A DNA stretch of 64,000 nt. Origin: Halostreptopolyspora alba. Its GTDB lineage: Bacteria; Actinomycetota; Actinomycetes; Streptosporangiales; Streptosporangiaceae. Numbering within the stretch: position 1 is the first letter of the stretch; each line of letters begins with the position of its first letter. Shown here piece after piece: positions 16,747-25,307 of this stretch. The position numbers and the translations under genes were made by a program. Under the pieces are notes generated by a model that worked only from the letters and a program-made list of their open reading frames with translations, searched no databases and was not told the DNA's origin. Location of the stretch: positions 1-64,000 of the forward strand of contig RJMB01000021.1 in the NCBI GenBank assembly GCA_003725585.1, read 5' to 3'.

Positions 16747-17978
16747 CAGCACCACCAGCCACCCCGGGTTCCGGCCGGTTCCCGGTGGACGACACCGGGG
16801 TCGTGGCCTTCACCCGGGAACTCGTGCGTGTCCGCAGCGTGCACGAGCCCTCCAGGGGCCACGGTGAGGAGGAGGCGGCGGCGCTGGTCGCCGCCAAGAT
16901 GCGCGAGTTCGGTTGGGATCCGGAGGTCACCGAGGTCGCGCCCGGCCGGCCCAACGTGGTCGCTCTCGTCGAGGGTGGCGGTGGGCCGGGCCCCACCCTC
17001 ATGTTCGAGGGGCACACCGACGTCGTCACCGAGGGCCACCGCGCGGACTGGAGCGTCGACCCCTACGGCGGGGAGGTTCGCGAGGGGCGGTTGTACGGGC
17101 GCGGCTCGGCCGACATGAAGTCCGGGGTGGCCGCCATGCTCTACGGGGTGGCGGCGTTGCGCGCCGCCGGCCCGTTCCCCGGACGGATCAGGGTGTGCGC
17201 CCTCGCCGACGAGGAGGGGATGATGCTCGGGGCCAAGGATTTCGCGGCCTCCCCCGCCGCCGCCGACGTGGACGGCGCCATCGTGTGCGAACCGGAGGAC
17301 GGCGAGATCTGCCTGGCCGCCAAGGGCGCGATCCGGGTCCGGGTGGGGTTCACCGGAACGATGGCGCACGGTGCCATGCCGCAGCACGCCCACAATCCGG
17401 TGCCCGCCGTCGGCGCGCTCCTCACCGAGCTCGCGGGCTACGCCCGGGAGTTGGGGCACCAGCACGGCGCGCACGAGCACCTCGGACGGGTCTCACTCAC
17501 CCCGACCGTGGTCCGCGCCGGGGATCCCGACCAGGTCAACGTCATCCCCGCGCACGCGGCCGTCCACCTGGACGTGCGCACTCTCCCCACCGTTGACCAC
17601 ACGGCGCTCGTGGCGCGGGTGCGCGAACTCGCTTCCCGGGTGGCGGCCGAGCACTCGGTGGCCGCCGATGTCACCGTCGCAGACGACCGCCCCGCTGTGG
17701 AGGTCGACCCCGACGCGCCCGTGGTGGTAGCCCTCGCCGAGGCCCATCGGTCCGTCACCGGGCAACAGCCCCGATACGGCGGGGTTCCCGGCGCGACCGA
17801 CGGCACCATCCTCACGCGTGACGCGCGCATCCCCAATGTCGTGTACGGTCCCGGCGGTAAGTGGATCCCCCACCAGACCGACGAGTTCGTGGAGGTCGCC
17901 GACATCGTGCGGTTCGCTCACGTCTACGCCGAGGCGGCGCACCGGTTCCTGAACCGGCCCACGGGAGCCGACCGATGA
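16743..17978 (+). CDS. M20 family zinc peptidase/deacylase (ArgE/DapE-like)
   Basis: A 411-residue hydrolase of the M20 ArgE/DapE/CPG2 group. The two-zinc site is visible: His91 and Asp93 (FEGHTDVV), Asp124 (RGSADMKSG), the catalytic Glu157-Glu158 (ADEEGMM) and the late VYGPGGKWIPHQTDEFV supplying the last His. A dimerisation domain lies between. It would remove an acyl or amino-acid group from imported substrate in the cytoplasm. GTG 16743 overlaps the end of the DppF-like gene, tying it to the importer. The substrate (acyl-amino acid, succinyl derivative or dipeptide) cannot be decided. Confidence 0.85.
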   Translation: MTAPPATPGSGRFPVDDTGVVAFTRELVRVRSVHEPSRGHGEEEAAALVAAKMREFGWDPEVTEVAPGRPNVVALVEGGGGPGPTLMFEGHTDVVTEGHRADWSVDPYGGEVREGRLYGRGSADMKSGVAAMLYGVAALRAAGPFPGRIRVCALADEEGMMLGAKDFAASPAAADVDGAIVCEPEDGEICLAAKGAIRVRVGFTGTMAHGAMPQHAHNPVPAVGALLTELAGYARELGHQHGAHEHLGRVSLTPTVVRAGDPDQVNVIPAHAAVHLDVRTLPTVDHTALVARVRELASRVAAEHSVAADVTVADDRPAVEVDPDAPVVVALAEAHRSVTGQQPRYGGVPGATDGTILTRDARIPNVVYGPGGKWIPHQTDEFVEVADIVRFAHVYAEAAHRFLNRPTGADR

Positions 17979-19039
17979 GCGGCGGTGTCGCACCCGGACC
18001 CACCAACAGCCTCGTCGACGTCGCCGGGATCCGGGTTGGCCACCGCACGGCCACCGGCGACGGCTGGCTCACCGGCGCCACCGTGGTTCTGGCTCCCCCC
18101 AGTGGCGCCGTGGGGGGGGTCGACGTGCGCGGCGGCGGTCCCGGCACCCACGAGACCGACCTCCTGGACCCCCGCAACATGGTGGAGCGGGTCAACGCGG
18201 TGGTGCTCTGCGGCGGTAGCGCCTTCGGGCTGGCCGCCGCGCACGGTGTGGCCGACCGGCTCGCCGACGCGGGGTCGGGGGTACGGGTCAGCGGCGAGAT
18301 CGTGGTCCCGATCGTGCCGGCCGCCGCCATCTTCGACCTGGGACGCGGCGGGTCCCCCACGGCGCGTCCCGGAGTGTCGTTCGGTGCCGACGCCCACGAC
18401 GCGGCGATGGGCGCCGCCGCCGGCACGGCGCCGGCGCGCGGCAACGTCGGCGCCGGTACCGGCGCGGTCGCGGGATCCCTGAAGGGCGGCGTCGGTACCG
18501 CCAGCGCCGTACTCGACGACGGCACCACTGTTGGTGCGCTGGCCGTGGTGAACTGCGCCGGCTCGCCCGTCGATCCGGCGACCGGGCGGCTGTACGGCCA
18601 GCGCCACGGGCTACCCGGTGACCGGGCCGCGGGGACTCCCTCCGCCGGGGATGTCGCGGCCCACCGGGAGAGCGTGTCCAACACGCCCGGTGTCTCGTTG
18701 AACACCACGCTCGGTGTCGTCGCCACCGACGCCACCCTGCCCAAGGCCCGCTGCGCCAAGGTCGCCGGCATCGCGCACGACGGTCTGGCCCGCGCGATCC
18801 GTCCGGTGCACACCATGTACGACGGGGACACGGTCTTCACTCTGGCCACCGGCGAGCGGGGGGAGCCGGACCAGTTCGCGCTGCACGCGCTGTTGACCGC
18901 GGCCGCGGACTGCGTGACGCGCGCCGTCGTCGACGGGCTGCTCGCCACCGATTCCGCGCGCACGCCGGCGGGGACGTGGTCGGGCTACCGCGATGCCTTC
19001 CCCTCGGCCACCGTCGAGGACGCCGGGGCCGACCGGTGA
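17975..19039 (+). CDS. P1 family (S58) N-terminal-nucleophile aminopeptidase, DmpA/ThnT-like
   Basis: A 354-residue member of the DmpA/ThnT family of self-cleaving Ntn hydrolases (D-aminopeptidase, beta-peptidyl aminopeptidase, pantetheine hydrolase). Recognisable parts are NSLVDVAGIRVGHRT at the start, VVLCGGSAFGLAAAHGV, and the processing region GVSLNTTLGVVATDATL. The predicted scissile bond is Asn243-Thr244. An Asn-Thr site with a Thr nucleophile is the ThnT arrangement, whereas DmpA uses Gly-Ser. ATG 17975 overlaps the stop of the M20 gene. In this operon it probably trims an unusual N-terminal residue or amide from the imported compound; that is inference. Confidence 0.82.
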   Translation: MSGGVAPGPTNSLVDVAGIRVGHRTATGDGWLTGATVVLAPPSGAVGGVDVRGGGPGTHETDLLDPRNMVERVNAVVLCGGSAFGLAAAHGVADRLADAGSGVRVSGEIVVPIVPAAAIFDLGRGGSPTARPGVSFGADAHDAAMGAAAGTAPARGNVGAGTGAVAGSLKGGVGTASAVLDDGTTVGALAVVNCAGSPVDPATGRLYGQRHGLPGDRAAGTPSAGDVAAHRESVSNTPGVSLNTTLGVVATDATLPKARCAKVAGIAHDGLARAIRPVHTMYDGDTVFTLATGERGEPDQFALHALLTAAADCVTRAVVDGLLATDSARTPAGTWSGYRDAFPSATVEDAGADR

Positions 19040-19056
19040 CGAGAACGGAGGGACCA

Positions 19057-19842
19057 GTGGACCACACCCGGTTGTTCCGGCTGGACGGGCGGAGCGCCGC
19101 CGTTGTCGGTGCCGGCGGCGGAATCGGGCGAGCGGCCGCCCACGCGCTGGCGGCGCACGGTGCGACCGTCACCTGCCTCGACGTCGACGGGGACGCGGCC
19201 GCCGCGACCGCACGCGGGGCCGGGTCGCCGGCCCGGGGCCGGGCACTGGACGTGCGCGACCCGGAGGCGGTGGGGGCGGTGGCCGAGCAGCTGGCCGCCG
19301 AGTCGGGGGTGGACATCCTGGTCTTCACCCCCGCCGTGAACGTGCGCAAGCGGATCCTCGACTACACCACCGAGGAGTTCCACCGCGTTGTCGACCTCAA
19401 CCTGCGTGCCTCGTTCGACCTGATCCGCGCGTTCGGCGCCGACATGGTGCGGCGGGGGCACGGCAGCATCATCGGGTTCTCCTCCATCCGTGCCTACACG
19501 GTGGAGCCGGGCCAGAGCGTCTACGCCGCCACCAAGGCCGGCCTGGTACAGCTGGTGCGCACCGCCGCGGCCGAGTTCGGACCCTCGGGTGTGCGTGTCA
19601 ACGCCATCGCTCCGGGGGTGGTCGAGACCCCGTTGACCAGCCCGATCAAAAACGACCCCGCGTGGTACGACGCCTACGCCGCCAAGAGCGCGCTGGGCCG
19701 GTGGGCCACCCCGGAGGAGACGGCCGGCGCCGTGGTCTACCTGGCCTCCGACGCGGCGAGTTTCGTCACGGGCACCGTGCTGCCCGTGGACGGCGGCTGG
19801 ACCGCCGTGGACGGCCGATACGAGCCACCCGGCACCACCTGA
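19057..19842 (+). CDS. SDR family oxidoreductase
   Basis: A 261-residue classical short-chain dehydrogenase. It has the cofactor motif GAGGGIG (18-24), Asp42 at the end of beta-2 (CLDVDG), which suggests NAD(H) preference, catalytic Ser142/143, Tyr156-x3-Lys160 (YAATK), and the C-terminal FVTGTVLPVDGGW. The usual NNAG element after beta-4 reads TPAVN, a deviation. GTG 19057 is preferred because GGAGGGA lies just upstream; a GTG at 19036 would overlap the S58 gene stop. It is the last gene of the peptide/amide operon and presumably oxidises or reduces a released alcohol or ketone. Confidence 0.8.
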   Translation: MDHTRLFRLDGRSAAVVGAGGGIGRAAAHALAAHGATVTCLDVDGDAAAATARGAGSPARGRALDVRDPEAVGAVAEQLAAESGVDILVFTPAVNVRKRILDYTTEEFHRVVDLNLRASFDLIRAFGADMVRRGHGSIIGFSSIRAYTVEPGQSVYAATKAGLVQLVRTAAAEFGPSGVRVNAIAPGVVETPLTSPIKNDPAWYDAYAAKSALGRWATPEETAGAVVYLASDAASFVTGTVLPVDGGWTAVDGRYEPPGTT

Positions 19843-19893
19843 CCTCCCGCTCTCGGGACGGCGGAGGGGCCACTGCGTGAGTGGCCTGGGGTG

Positions 19894-20253
19894 TCAGCGC
19901 CGGGTCGCGAAGTAGAAGGCGGCGTTGACCGCGGTGATGCCGAGCCACACCATGGCGACCGCCGGTCCGGGGTCGGTGGACCCGGCGGCGATGAAGGTCA
20001 CCGGGATGGCGAGCACCATGGAGACCACGGCCAGCGAGAAGCGCAGGCCCGTGACCTTGAGGTCCTGCCTGTGCTGGTGTACCCGTGTCTCGGCGAGCCG
20101 TTCCGCGAGCCGGGCCTCCACGCGCTCGTCGACCGTGCGCTCGATCCGTTCGGCCAGCGCGTCGGCCACAGCGTTGTCGTAGTCAGAGCCGAGTTCCTGA
20201 CTGGTCGCCAGCGACGCGGCGACCTCGTCACGGGGAATCGTTTCGTCCGTCAT
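19894..20253 (-). CDS. Small membrane protein with charged coiled-coil-like N-terminus
   Basis: A 119-residue protein that I cannot assign. The first 65 residues are highly charged and helical (NAVADALAERIERTVDERVEARLAERLAE), a likely coiled coil. Two hydrophobic segments follow (FSLAVVSMVLAIPVTFIAAG and AVAMVWLGITAVNAAFYFA), ending in TRR. The shape resembles small actinobacterial membrane proteins of unknown role. The ATG at 20253 has a GAGG very close to it. It is convergent with the SDR gene and separate from the upstream SRPBCC gene. Confidence 0.65.
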   Translation of the reverse strand: MTDETIPRDEVAASLATSQELGSDYDNAVADALAERIERTVDERVEARLAERLAETRVHQHRQDLKVTGLRFSLAVVSMVLAIPVTFIAAGSTDPGPAVAMVWLGITAVNAAFYFATRR

Positions 20254-20316
20254 ACCTCAAGCATGCGCCCGGAACAGGCCCTTCCGACACTGGGGTGAGC
20301 CCGAAATCGGGGAAGG

Positions 20317-20333
20317 CTCAGGGGTTCCCTGAG
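20317..20333 (-). terminator. Short hairpin downstream of the SRPBCC gene
   Basis: CTCAGGG (20317-20323) pairs perfectly with CCCTGAG (20327-20333) around a 3-nt loop, about 80 bases past the stop of the SRPBCC gene and before the small membrane protein. It probably separates the two minus-strand transcripts. Confidence 0.45.
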
Positions 20334-20413
20334 GGCCACTTCGGACACTGGTCACAGCAGTGGACGTCTCCGGGGCCGGGTTCGCTCGTTCCCGCGGCCG
20401 GCCCGGCCCGCCA

Positions 20414-20926
20414 TCAGCGCCGGAAGGGCGCCTCCCCCTCGCAGACCTCGCGGATGCCGTCGACGGTGGCCCGCATGTTGGTTCGCAGCGCCTCCTCCCG
20501 GGCGCGCAGGGCCTTGTCCTTCTTCTCCGGGTTGTTGGCGATGAACTCGTCCAGGGGGGTGTGACCGGGTCCGGTCCGCACCCGGTGACGCAGCAGAGTG
20601 GTCTCCAAGGATTCGGGGACCAGGTCGAACCGCCAGGTGGCCACTGGTTCTTCGGGGCCGAGGACCTGCCAGACGAAGGAATGTGGCGCGGCGACCTCGA
20701 CCACTTCGGAGGTGGTGCTCCACTCCCCGATCCTCGGGTTGCTGTTGTGGCCGGTGAAGCGGGCGCCGACGTGCGGCTGAGTGGCGCCGTCGTTCCACTC
20801 CACGCGCTGCAGTTCTCCGCTGAACCGGGCGGGGACGGTGATGTCGGAGGCGAGTTCCCAGACACGTTCGGGGGCGGCTTCGATGCGACTCTCGACCTCG
20901 ACCGTTATGGGGTTGCTGGTGGGCAT
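20414..20926 (-). CDS. SRPBCC (START-like) family protein
   Basis: A 170-residue helix-grip fold protein. The N-terminus ITVEVESRIEAAPERVWELASDITVPARFSGELQRVEW is typical of the polyketide cyclase/Bet v1-like SRPBCC group. It is followed by GARFTGHNSN and a Trp-rich strand region (EWSTTSEVVEV, SFVWQVLG). Such proteins bind hydrophobic ligands; this one has no assignable substrate. The ATG at 20926 has GAGGAG eight bases upstream. It is divergent from the LacI regulator, whose promoter region it shares. Confidence 0.75.
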   Translation of the reverse strand: MPTSNPITVEVESRIEAAPERVWELASDITVPARFSGELQRVEWNDGATQPHVGARFTGHNSNPRIGEWSTTSEVVEVAAPHSFVWQVLGPEEPVATWRFDLVPESLETTLLRHRVRTGPGHTPLDEFIANNPEKKDKALRAREEALRTNMRATVDGIREVCEGEAPFRR

Positions 20927-21121
20927 CGCTGGCTCCTCGGTGGGACGGGGGTGGGTGTGGCGAGCGGCTCGGCACCCGCGTGCGTTCCATTGTGGGCCCC
21001 ACCCCTCCGCGTTGTGCACCGACCTCTGGCCCGCACACAGCGTTGTTCCACCCTCGCGTAACGCGGTAACCAGCGCCAATGTGTTGCGCCAACGAGTGTG
21101 ACTAGCGTAACGTTCCAGCAA

Positions 21122-21135
21122 TCGAAGCGATTCGA
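21122..21135. promoter_or_regulatory. LacI-type operator in front of the LacI gene
   Basis: TCGAAGCGATTCGA is a near-palindrome 16 bp before the regulator's start. It differs at one base from the perfect palindrome at 22221-22234 in front of the sugar-transport genes. Together they suggest that the regulator represses itself and the operon. The centre GCG-A/C resembles the usual CG-centred LacI operators. Confidence 0.72.
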
Positions 21136-21150
21136 CTCCCGGAGGCGCAG

Positions 21151-22155
21151 GTGCGGATCTCGGACGTGGCCCGACACGCCGGAGTGTCGCCGAGCACCGT
21201 GTCCTACGTCCTCAGTGGCAAGCGGTCGATCTCGCCGGCCACGCGGGAGCGCGTGCTCGCGAGCGTCGCGGCTCTCGGCTACCAGCCCCACGCTGGCGCG
21301 CGCGCTCTGGCCAGCAGCCGCTCCAACGTGATCGCCCTGATGCTTCCGCTGCGTCAGGGTATCCACGTGCCGGTGCTCATGCAGTTCGCGACCTCGGTCG
21401 TCACCAGCGCACGCGGCCACGAGCACGACGTGCTGCTGCTCACCCAGGCCGAGGGGGAGGACGGGCTCCGCCGCGTCGTGGACTCGTCCATGGTCGACGG
21501 GGTCATCGTCATGGACGTCCAGATGGACGACCCGCGGATCTCCACACTGCGCTCGCTGTCCCACCCGTCGGTGTTGATCGGCCTCCCGGCCGACACCACC
21601 GGACTGACCTGCGTCGATCTCGACTTCGACGCGGCTGGCCAGGCGTGCGCCGAGCATCTCGCCGACCTCGGACACCGCGAGGTCGCGCTGATCGGTCAAC
21701 CTCCCTCGGTCTACGAGCGGCGCACCGGATTCGCCGAGCGCACGCTCACCGGGTTCGAACGGGCGGCTCGGGAACGGGGGATGCGTTCGGTGGTGCTGCC
21801 GTGCGACGCCCAGCCCGCCGCCGTGACCGCGACGACGAACCGGTTGTTCCGGGAGAACCCGAACGTCACCGGCGTGGTCGTGCACAACGAACCGGCCGTG
21901 ACGCCACTGTTGGAGGCCGCCGTCGCCGCCGGGCGTCGGGTGCCCACCGACCTCTCGGTGGTTGGTATCGGTACCGACGAGCTCGTCACCGACACCCAGC
22001 CGCCGCTCACCATGGTCAGCCTGCCCGCCGAGGAACTGGGTGGGCGCGCTGTCTCCCTGTTGATGGACAAGCTGGACGACAACGAACCGCGCGAGGTCAC
22101 CCTGCTTCCCCCGCGCCTGACCGTTCGGTCGAGCAGTGCCGCCCGACCGTCCTAG
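21151..22155 (+). CDS. LacI family transcriptional regulator
   Basis: A 334-residue repressor. It has an N-terminal helix-turn-helix (ISDVARHAGVSPSTVSYVLSGKRSISPATRERV), the hinge helix GYQPHAGARALAS, and a periplasmic-binding-like sugar-sensing domain ending with DLSVVGIGTDELVTDTQPPLTMV. GTG 21151 follows GGAGGCGCAG. It sits 99 bp before the sugar importer genes on the same strand and is the obvious regulator of importer and GH31 gene. The inducer is unknown but is probably the imported oligosaccharide or its cleavage product. Confidence 0.87.
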   Translation: MRISDVARHAGVSPSTVSYVLSGKRSISPATRERVLASVAALGYQPHAGARALASSRSNVIALMLPLRQGIHVPVLMQFATSVVTSARGHEHDVLLLTQAEGEDGLRRVVDSSMVDGVIVMDVQMDDPRISTLRSLSHPSVLIGLPADTTGLTCVDLDFDAAGQACAEHLADLGHREVALIGQPPSVYERRTGFAERTLTGFERAARERGMRSVVLPCDAQPAAVTATTNRLFRENPNVTGVVVHNEPAVTPLLEAAVAAGRRVPTDLSVVGIGTDELVTDTQPPLTMVSLPAEELGGRAVSLLMDKLDDNEPREVTLLPPRLTVRSSSAARPS

Positions 22156-22220
22156 CCCCTCACCCCCGATCCACCCACGACAGAATGCCAATAGCGAATT
22201 CTCTCCCAGTTCAGCGCTAA

Positions 22221-22234
22221 TCGAAGCGCTTCGA
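22221..22234. promoter_or_regulatory. LacI-type operator of the sugar-uptake operon
   Basis: TCGAAGCGCTTCGA is a perfect 14-bp palindrome 21 bp upstream of the binding-protein start. It matches the lacI-proximal site at 21122-21135 in 13 of 14 positions, including the preceding AA (AATCGAAGCG in both). At this distance it would block transcription or early elongation. Confidence 0.8.
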
Positions 22235-22254
22235 AACCCGGTTATGAGGAGTAC

Positions 22255-23490
22255 ATGATGCACAACGAACTCCGCAACGGCGCCCGCCGACTACGAGCCC
22301 CCTCAGCGTTGCTGGCGGCCGGGCTGGTCACGCTCGGCACCGCCTGCTCTCCCGACGAGGGCGAGGTCACCACGCTCACATCCATCGACTACAACCTCGC
22401 CGAGCCGCAGAACAGCTCCACCCAGGCCATGCTGGACGAATGCGGCGAGCAGGTCGGGGTGGAGATCGAGCGCGACGCCCAGCCACGCGACCAACTCATG
22501 CCCAGCCTGCTCCAGGGGGCCTCCCAGCAGGACCTTCCTGACCTGATGCTGGTCGACAACCCCGACCTGCCCCAGGTCGCCTCCACCGGGGCGCTGCTGC
22601 CCCTCGACGAGACCGGGATCGACACCGGCGACTTCTACGACAGCACCCTGGAGATCGGCCGTCACGACGGCACCCTCTACGGGGTCACCGCCGGGGTGAA
22701 CGGCCTCGCCCTGTTCACCAACACCGCCATGCTCGACGACGCCGACGTGGAACCGCCGGCCACCTGGGACGAGCTCGGCGACGCCGCCGAGGAGCTCACC
22801 GGGGACGACACCACCGGCTACGCCTTCTCGGCCATCGGCAACGAGGAGGGCACCTTCAACTTCGAGCCGTTCCTGTGGAGCAACGGCGGCAGCCTCACCG
22901 AGCTGGACTCGCCGGAGGCGGTCGAGGCACTGGACTTCTGGGCGCGGCTGGTCGAGGACGGCTCGGTCTCCCAGTCGGTGGTGAACTGGTCGCAGGCCGA
23001 CGTCAAGGACCAGTTCGTCGGTGAGCACGTGGCCATGATGGTCAACGGTTCGTGGCAGATCCCGGTCCTGGACGAGGAGGGGATGGACTACGACGTCGCT
23101 CCCCTGCCGGTGCCCGAGTCCGGTGACGACCCCGCCACCCCCATGGGCGGCGAGGTCTGGGCGATCGCCCAGAACGGCGAGGAGCGCGAGGAGCGCGCCG
23201 TCGAGGTCCTACAGTGCCTGCTCAGCGAGGAGAATCTGACCGAGTGGGCGGAGCTGAACGCCTACGTTCCCCCGAAGGAGGCTCTGGCTCAGCAGCTGGC
23301 CGAGGACAACCCGGAGATGGCGCCGTTCGTGGAGTCGGTGCCCACCGCCCAGTCCCGCACGGCCGAACTGGGTGAGGACTACCCGGAGGTCTCCGGCTCG
23401 ATCGCCGACGCCATCCAGGAGGCGTTGGCCGGATCCGGTTCGGCGGAGGAGGCGCTGAGCCAGGCGCAACAGTCGGTGCCGACGTCCTGA
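22255..23490 (+). CDS. Sugar ABC transporter substrate-binding lipoprotein
   Basis: A 411-residue family 1 extracellular solute-binding protein. It has a signal peptide with lipobox (LGTACS, Cys at about 32) and the typical MalE-like core, including LPDLMLVDNPDLPQVASTG, TAGVNGLALFTNTAMLDD and the late GGEVWAIAQNGE. It binds an oligosaccharide for the two downstream permeases. Adjacent ATGs at 22255 and 22258 both fit the TGAGGAG ribosome site. Its stop overlaps the next start. No ATPase gene is present in the operon, so a shared MsiK-type ATPase elsewhere is probably used. Confidence 0.86.
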   Translation: MMHNELRNGARRLRAPSALLAAGLVTLGTACSPDEGEVTTLTSIDYNLAEPQNSSTQAMLDECGEQVGVEIERDAQPRDQLMPSLLQGASQQDLPDLMLVDNPDLPQVASTGALLPLDETGIDTGDFYDSTLEIGRHDGTLYGVTAGVNGLALFTNTAMLDDADVEPPATWDELGDAAEELTGDDTTGYAFSAIGNEEGTFNFEPFLWSNGGSLTELDSPEAVEALDFWARLVEDGSVSQSVVNWSQADVKDQFVGEHVAMMVNGSWQIPVLDEEGMDYDVAPLPVPESGDDPATPMGGEVWAIAQNGEEREERAVEVLQCLLSEENLTEWAELNAYVPPKEALAQQLAEDNPEMAPFVESVPTAQSRTAELGEDYPEVSGSIADAIQEALAGSGSAEEALSQAQQSVPTS

Positions 23491-24383
23491 TGTCCGCACG
23501 TCTCGCCCGTATCGGGTTCCTCGCGCCCATCGCCGTCTACCTGGTCCTGTTCTTCGGTTACCCGCTCGTCTCCAACATCACGATGGCGATGCGGGAGTTC
23601 ACCGCGGCGTCCTTCTACACCGGCGACGCTCCCTTCGTCGGGTTCGAGAACTACGCCGCGGTGTTCGGCGACCCCGTGTTCGGTACCGCGCTGCTGAACA
23701 CCGCCGTGTTCACCGTCGCCTCGCTGGCGTTCCAGTTCGCGATCGGGCTGGCCCTGGCGGTGTTCTTCCAGCGCCACTTCCCACTCAACGGGGTGCTGCG
23801 TTCGGTGCTGCTGCTTCCGTGGCTGCTGCCGCTGGTGGTGTCGGGCACGGTCTGGCGCTGGATCTACGACCAGGAGTACGGCGTGCTCAACCAGGTCCTG
23901 CTGAGCACGGGTGTGATCGAGTCCGAGATCCCCTGGCTGGCGAGCACCTCCGTGGCGCTCACGGCGGTGACCGTCGCCAACATCTGGGTCGGTATCCCGT
24001 TCAACATGGTCATCCTCTACGGCGGGCTCCAGGGGATCCCGACCCAACTCTACGAGGCGGCCTCGCTGGACGGTGCCGGCCCGTGGAAACGGTTCACCAA
24101 CATCACCTGGCCGTTGCTGCGCCCGGTGAGCGCGGTGGTACTGATGCTCGGCCTCGTCTACACGCTGAAAGTCTTCGACGTCATCATGGTGCTCACCCAG
24201 GGCGGCCCGGCCAACGCCACCGAGACCCTGACCACCTGGGCCTACTCCCTCTCCTTCGGGGACCTGAACTTCGGCGCGGGGGCGGCCACCGGCAACCTGC
24301 TGATCGTGCTCGCCCTGGTGTTCGCGGTCCTCTACCTGCGCTCGACCCGGGAGTCAGCCGCCGCCGAGCAGGAGAGGAGCTAA
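23490..24383 (+). CDS. Sugar ABC transporter permease (MalF-like)
   Basis: A 297-residue permease of the MalF/UgpA type with six membrane segments. The EAA loop LYEAASLDGAGPWKRFTNITWPLLRPV couples it to the ATPase. The start ATG 23490 shares its A with the binding-protein stop. It forms the importer channel with the next gene. Confidence 0.86.
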   Translation: MSARLARIGFLAPIAVYLVLFFGYPLVSNITMAMREFTAASFYTGDAPFVGFENYAAVFGDPVFGTALLNTAVFTVASLAFQFAIGLALAVFFQRHFPLNGVLRSVLLLPWLLPLVVSGTVWRWIYDQEYGVLNQVLLSTGVIESEIPWLASTSVALTAVTVANIWVGIPFNMVILYGGLQGIPTQLYEAASLDGAGPWKRFTNITWPLLRPVSAVVLMLGLVYTLKVFDVIMVLTQGGPANATETLTTWAYSLSFGDLNFGAGAATGNLLIVLALVFAVLYLRSTRESAAAEQERS

Positions 24384-24385
24384 CC

Positions 24386-25213
24386 GTGGTCGTGCGCACA
24401 CGCGTCCGTCGGGCCTTCCGCACCGTCATAGCCCTCGTGATCGTCGGAGTGCTGCTCTTCCCGCTCTACTGGATGGTCAACGCATCGCTGCAGCCCAGCT
24501 CCGCCCTGCTGGAGACACCGCCGCGTTGGTCTCCCATCGGCGGCACACTCGACGGCTACCGCGAGGCCATCCAAGAGCAGGGGCGTCCCCTGCTGAACAG
24601 CATCATCATCGCCGTGGGGACGGTGACGTTCACACTGGCCATCTCGGTGCCGGCGGCCTACGCGCTCAGCCGGTTCCGTCTCCCCGGGACGGGGGTGTTG
24701 CTGTTCGCCCTGCTGTTGGTGCAGATGATCCCCGGCATCGTGATGGCGAACTCGCTCTACGCGGTGATGAACCAGATGGGGATCCTGGGCACCCACGTGG
24801 CCCTGATCCTGGCCGACTCCACACTGGCGGTCCCGTTCGCCGTGCTGATCCTGCGGGCGTTCATGGTGACCGTGCCCACCGAGCTGGGCGAGGCGGCCAT
24901 GGTGGACGGCGCCGGCCACGGCCGGATCCTGTGGTCGGTGATCCTGCCCGTGAGCCGCAACGCCGTCATCACGGCGGGACTGTTCGGCTTCCTGTTCGCC
25001 TGGGCGGACTTCCTTTTCGCGGTGACGCTGAACTCCGATGACACGATCATGCCGGTCACGGTCGGGATCTACCGGTTCATCGGCGCCCACACCGCCAACT
25101 GGAACGCCGTCATGGCCACGGGGGTCATCGCTTCCATCCCCGCCGCGATCCTGATCATCGCCGCCCAACGCTACGTGGCCGCGGGGGTGACCGGCGGAGC
25201 CCTCAAGGACTGA
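24386..25213 (+). CDS. Sugar ABC transporter permease (MalG-like)
   Basis: A 275-residue MalG/UgpE-type permease. The N-terminal helix runs ALVIVGVLLFPLYWMVNASLQP, the EAA loop is LGEAAMVDGAGHGRILWSVILPVSR, and about six membrane segments are present. GTG 24386 is two bases after the MalF-like stop and is preceded by AGGAGAGGAGC. It is followed after 94 bp by the GH31 gene, which is likely in the same transcript. Confidence 0.86.
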   Translation: MVVRTRVRRAFRTVIALVIVGVLLFPLYWMVNASLQPSSALLETPPRWSPIGGTLDGYREAIQEQGRPLLNSIIIAVGTVTFTLAISVPAAYALSRFRLPGTGVLLFALLLVQMIPGIVMANSLYAVMNQMGILGTHVALILADSTLAVPFAVLILRAFMVTVPTELGEAAMVDGAGHGRILWSVILPVSRNAVITAGLFGFLFAWADFLFAVTLNSDDTIMPVTVGIYRFIGAHTANWNAVMATGVIASIPAAILIIAAQRYVAAGVTGGALKD

Positions 25214-25307
25214 ACACCACCGCCCCGCGTCGCGGTCGCGTATGGGGCGCGATCCGGAAACGACCGCACAGTCACGGCCCACGCAGGCCAAGAGGAAAGG
25301 AAACCGC

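Noticed and set aside
11488-19842. Beta-lactam (thienamycin-like) biosynthesis, suggested by the ThnT-like enzyme
   Set aside because: No carbapenem or beta-lactam synthetase gene is present; importer genes and an M20 hydrolase point to catabolism.
21040-21118. Repeated GCGTAAC motifs upstream of the LacI gene as operators
   Set aside because: Three partial copies (around 21055, 21068 and 21106) have irregular spacing and no dyad symmetry; too weak to call.
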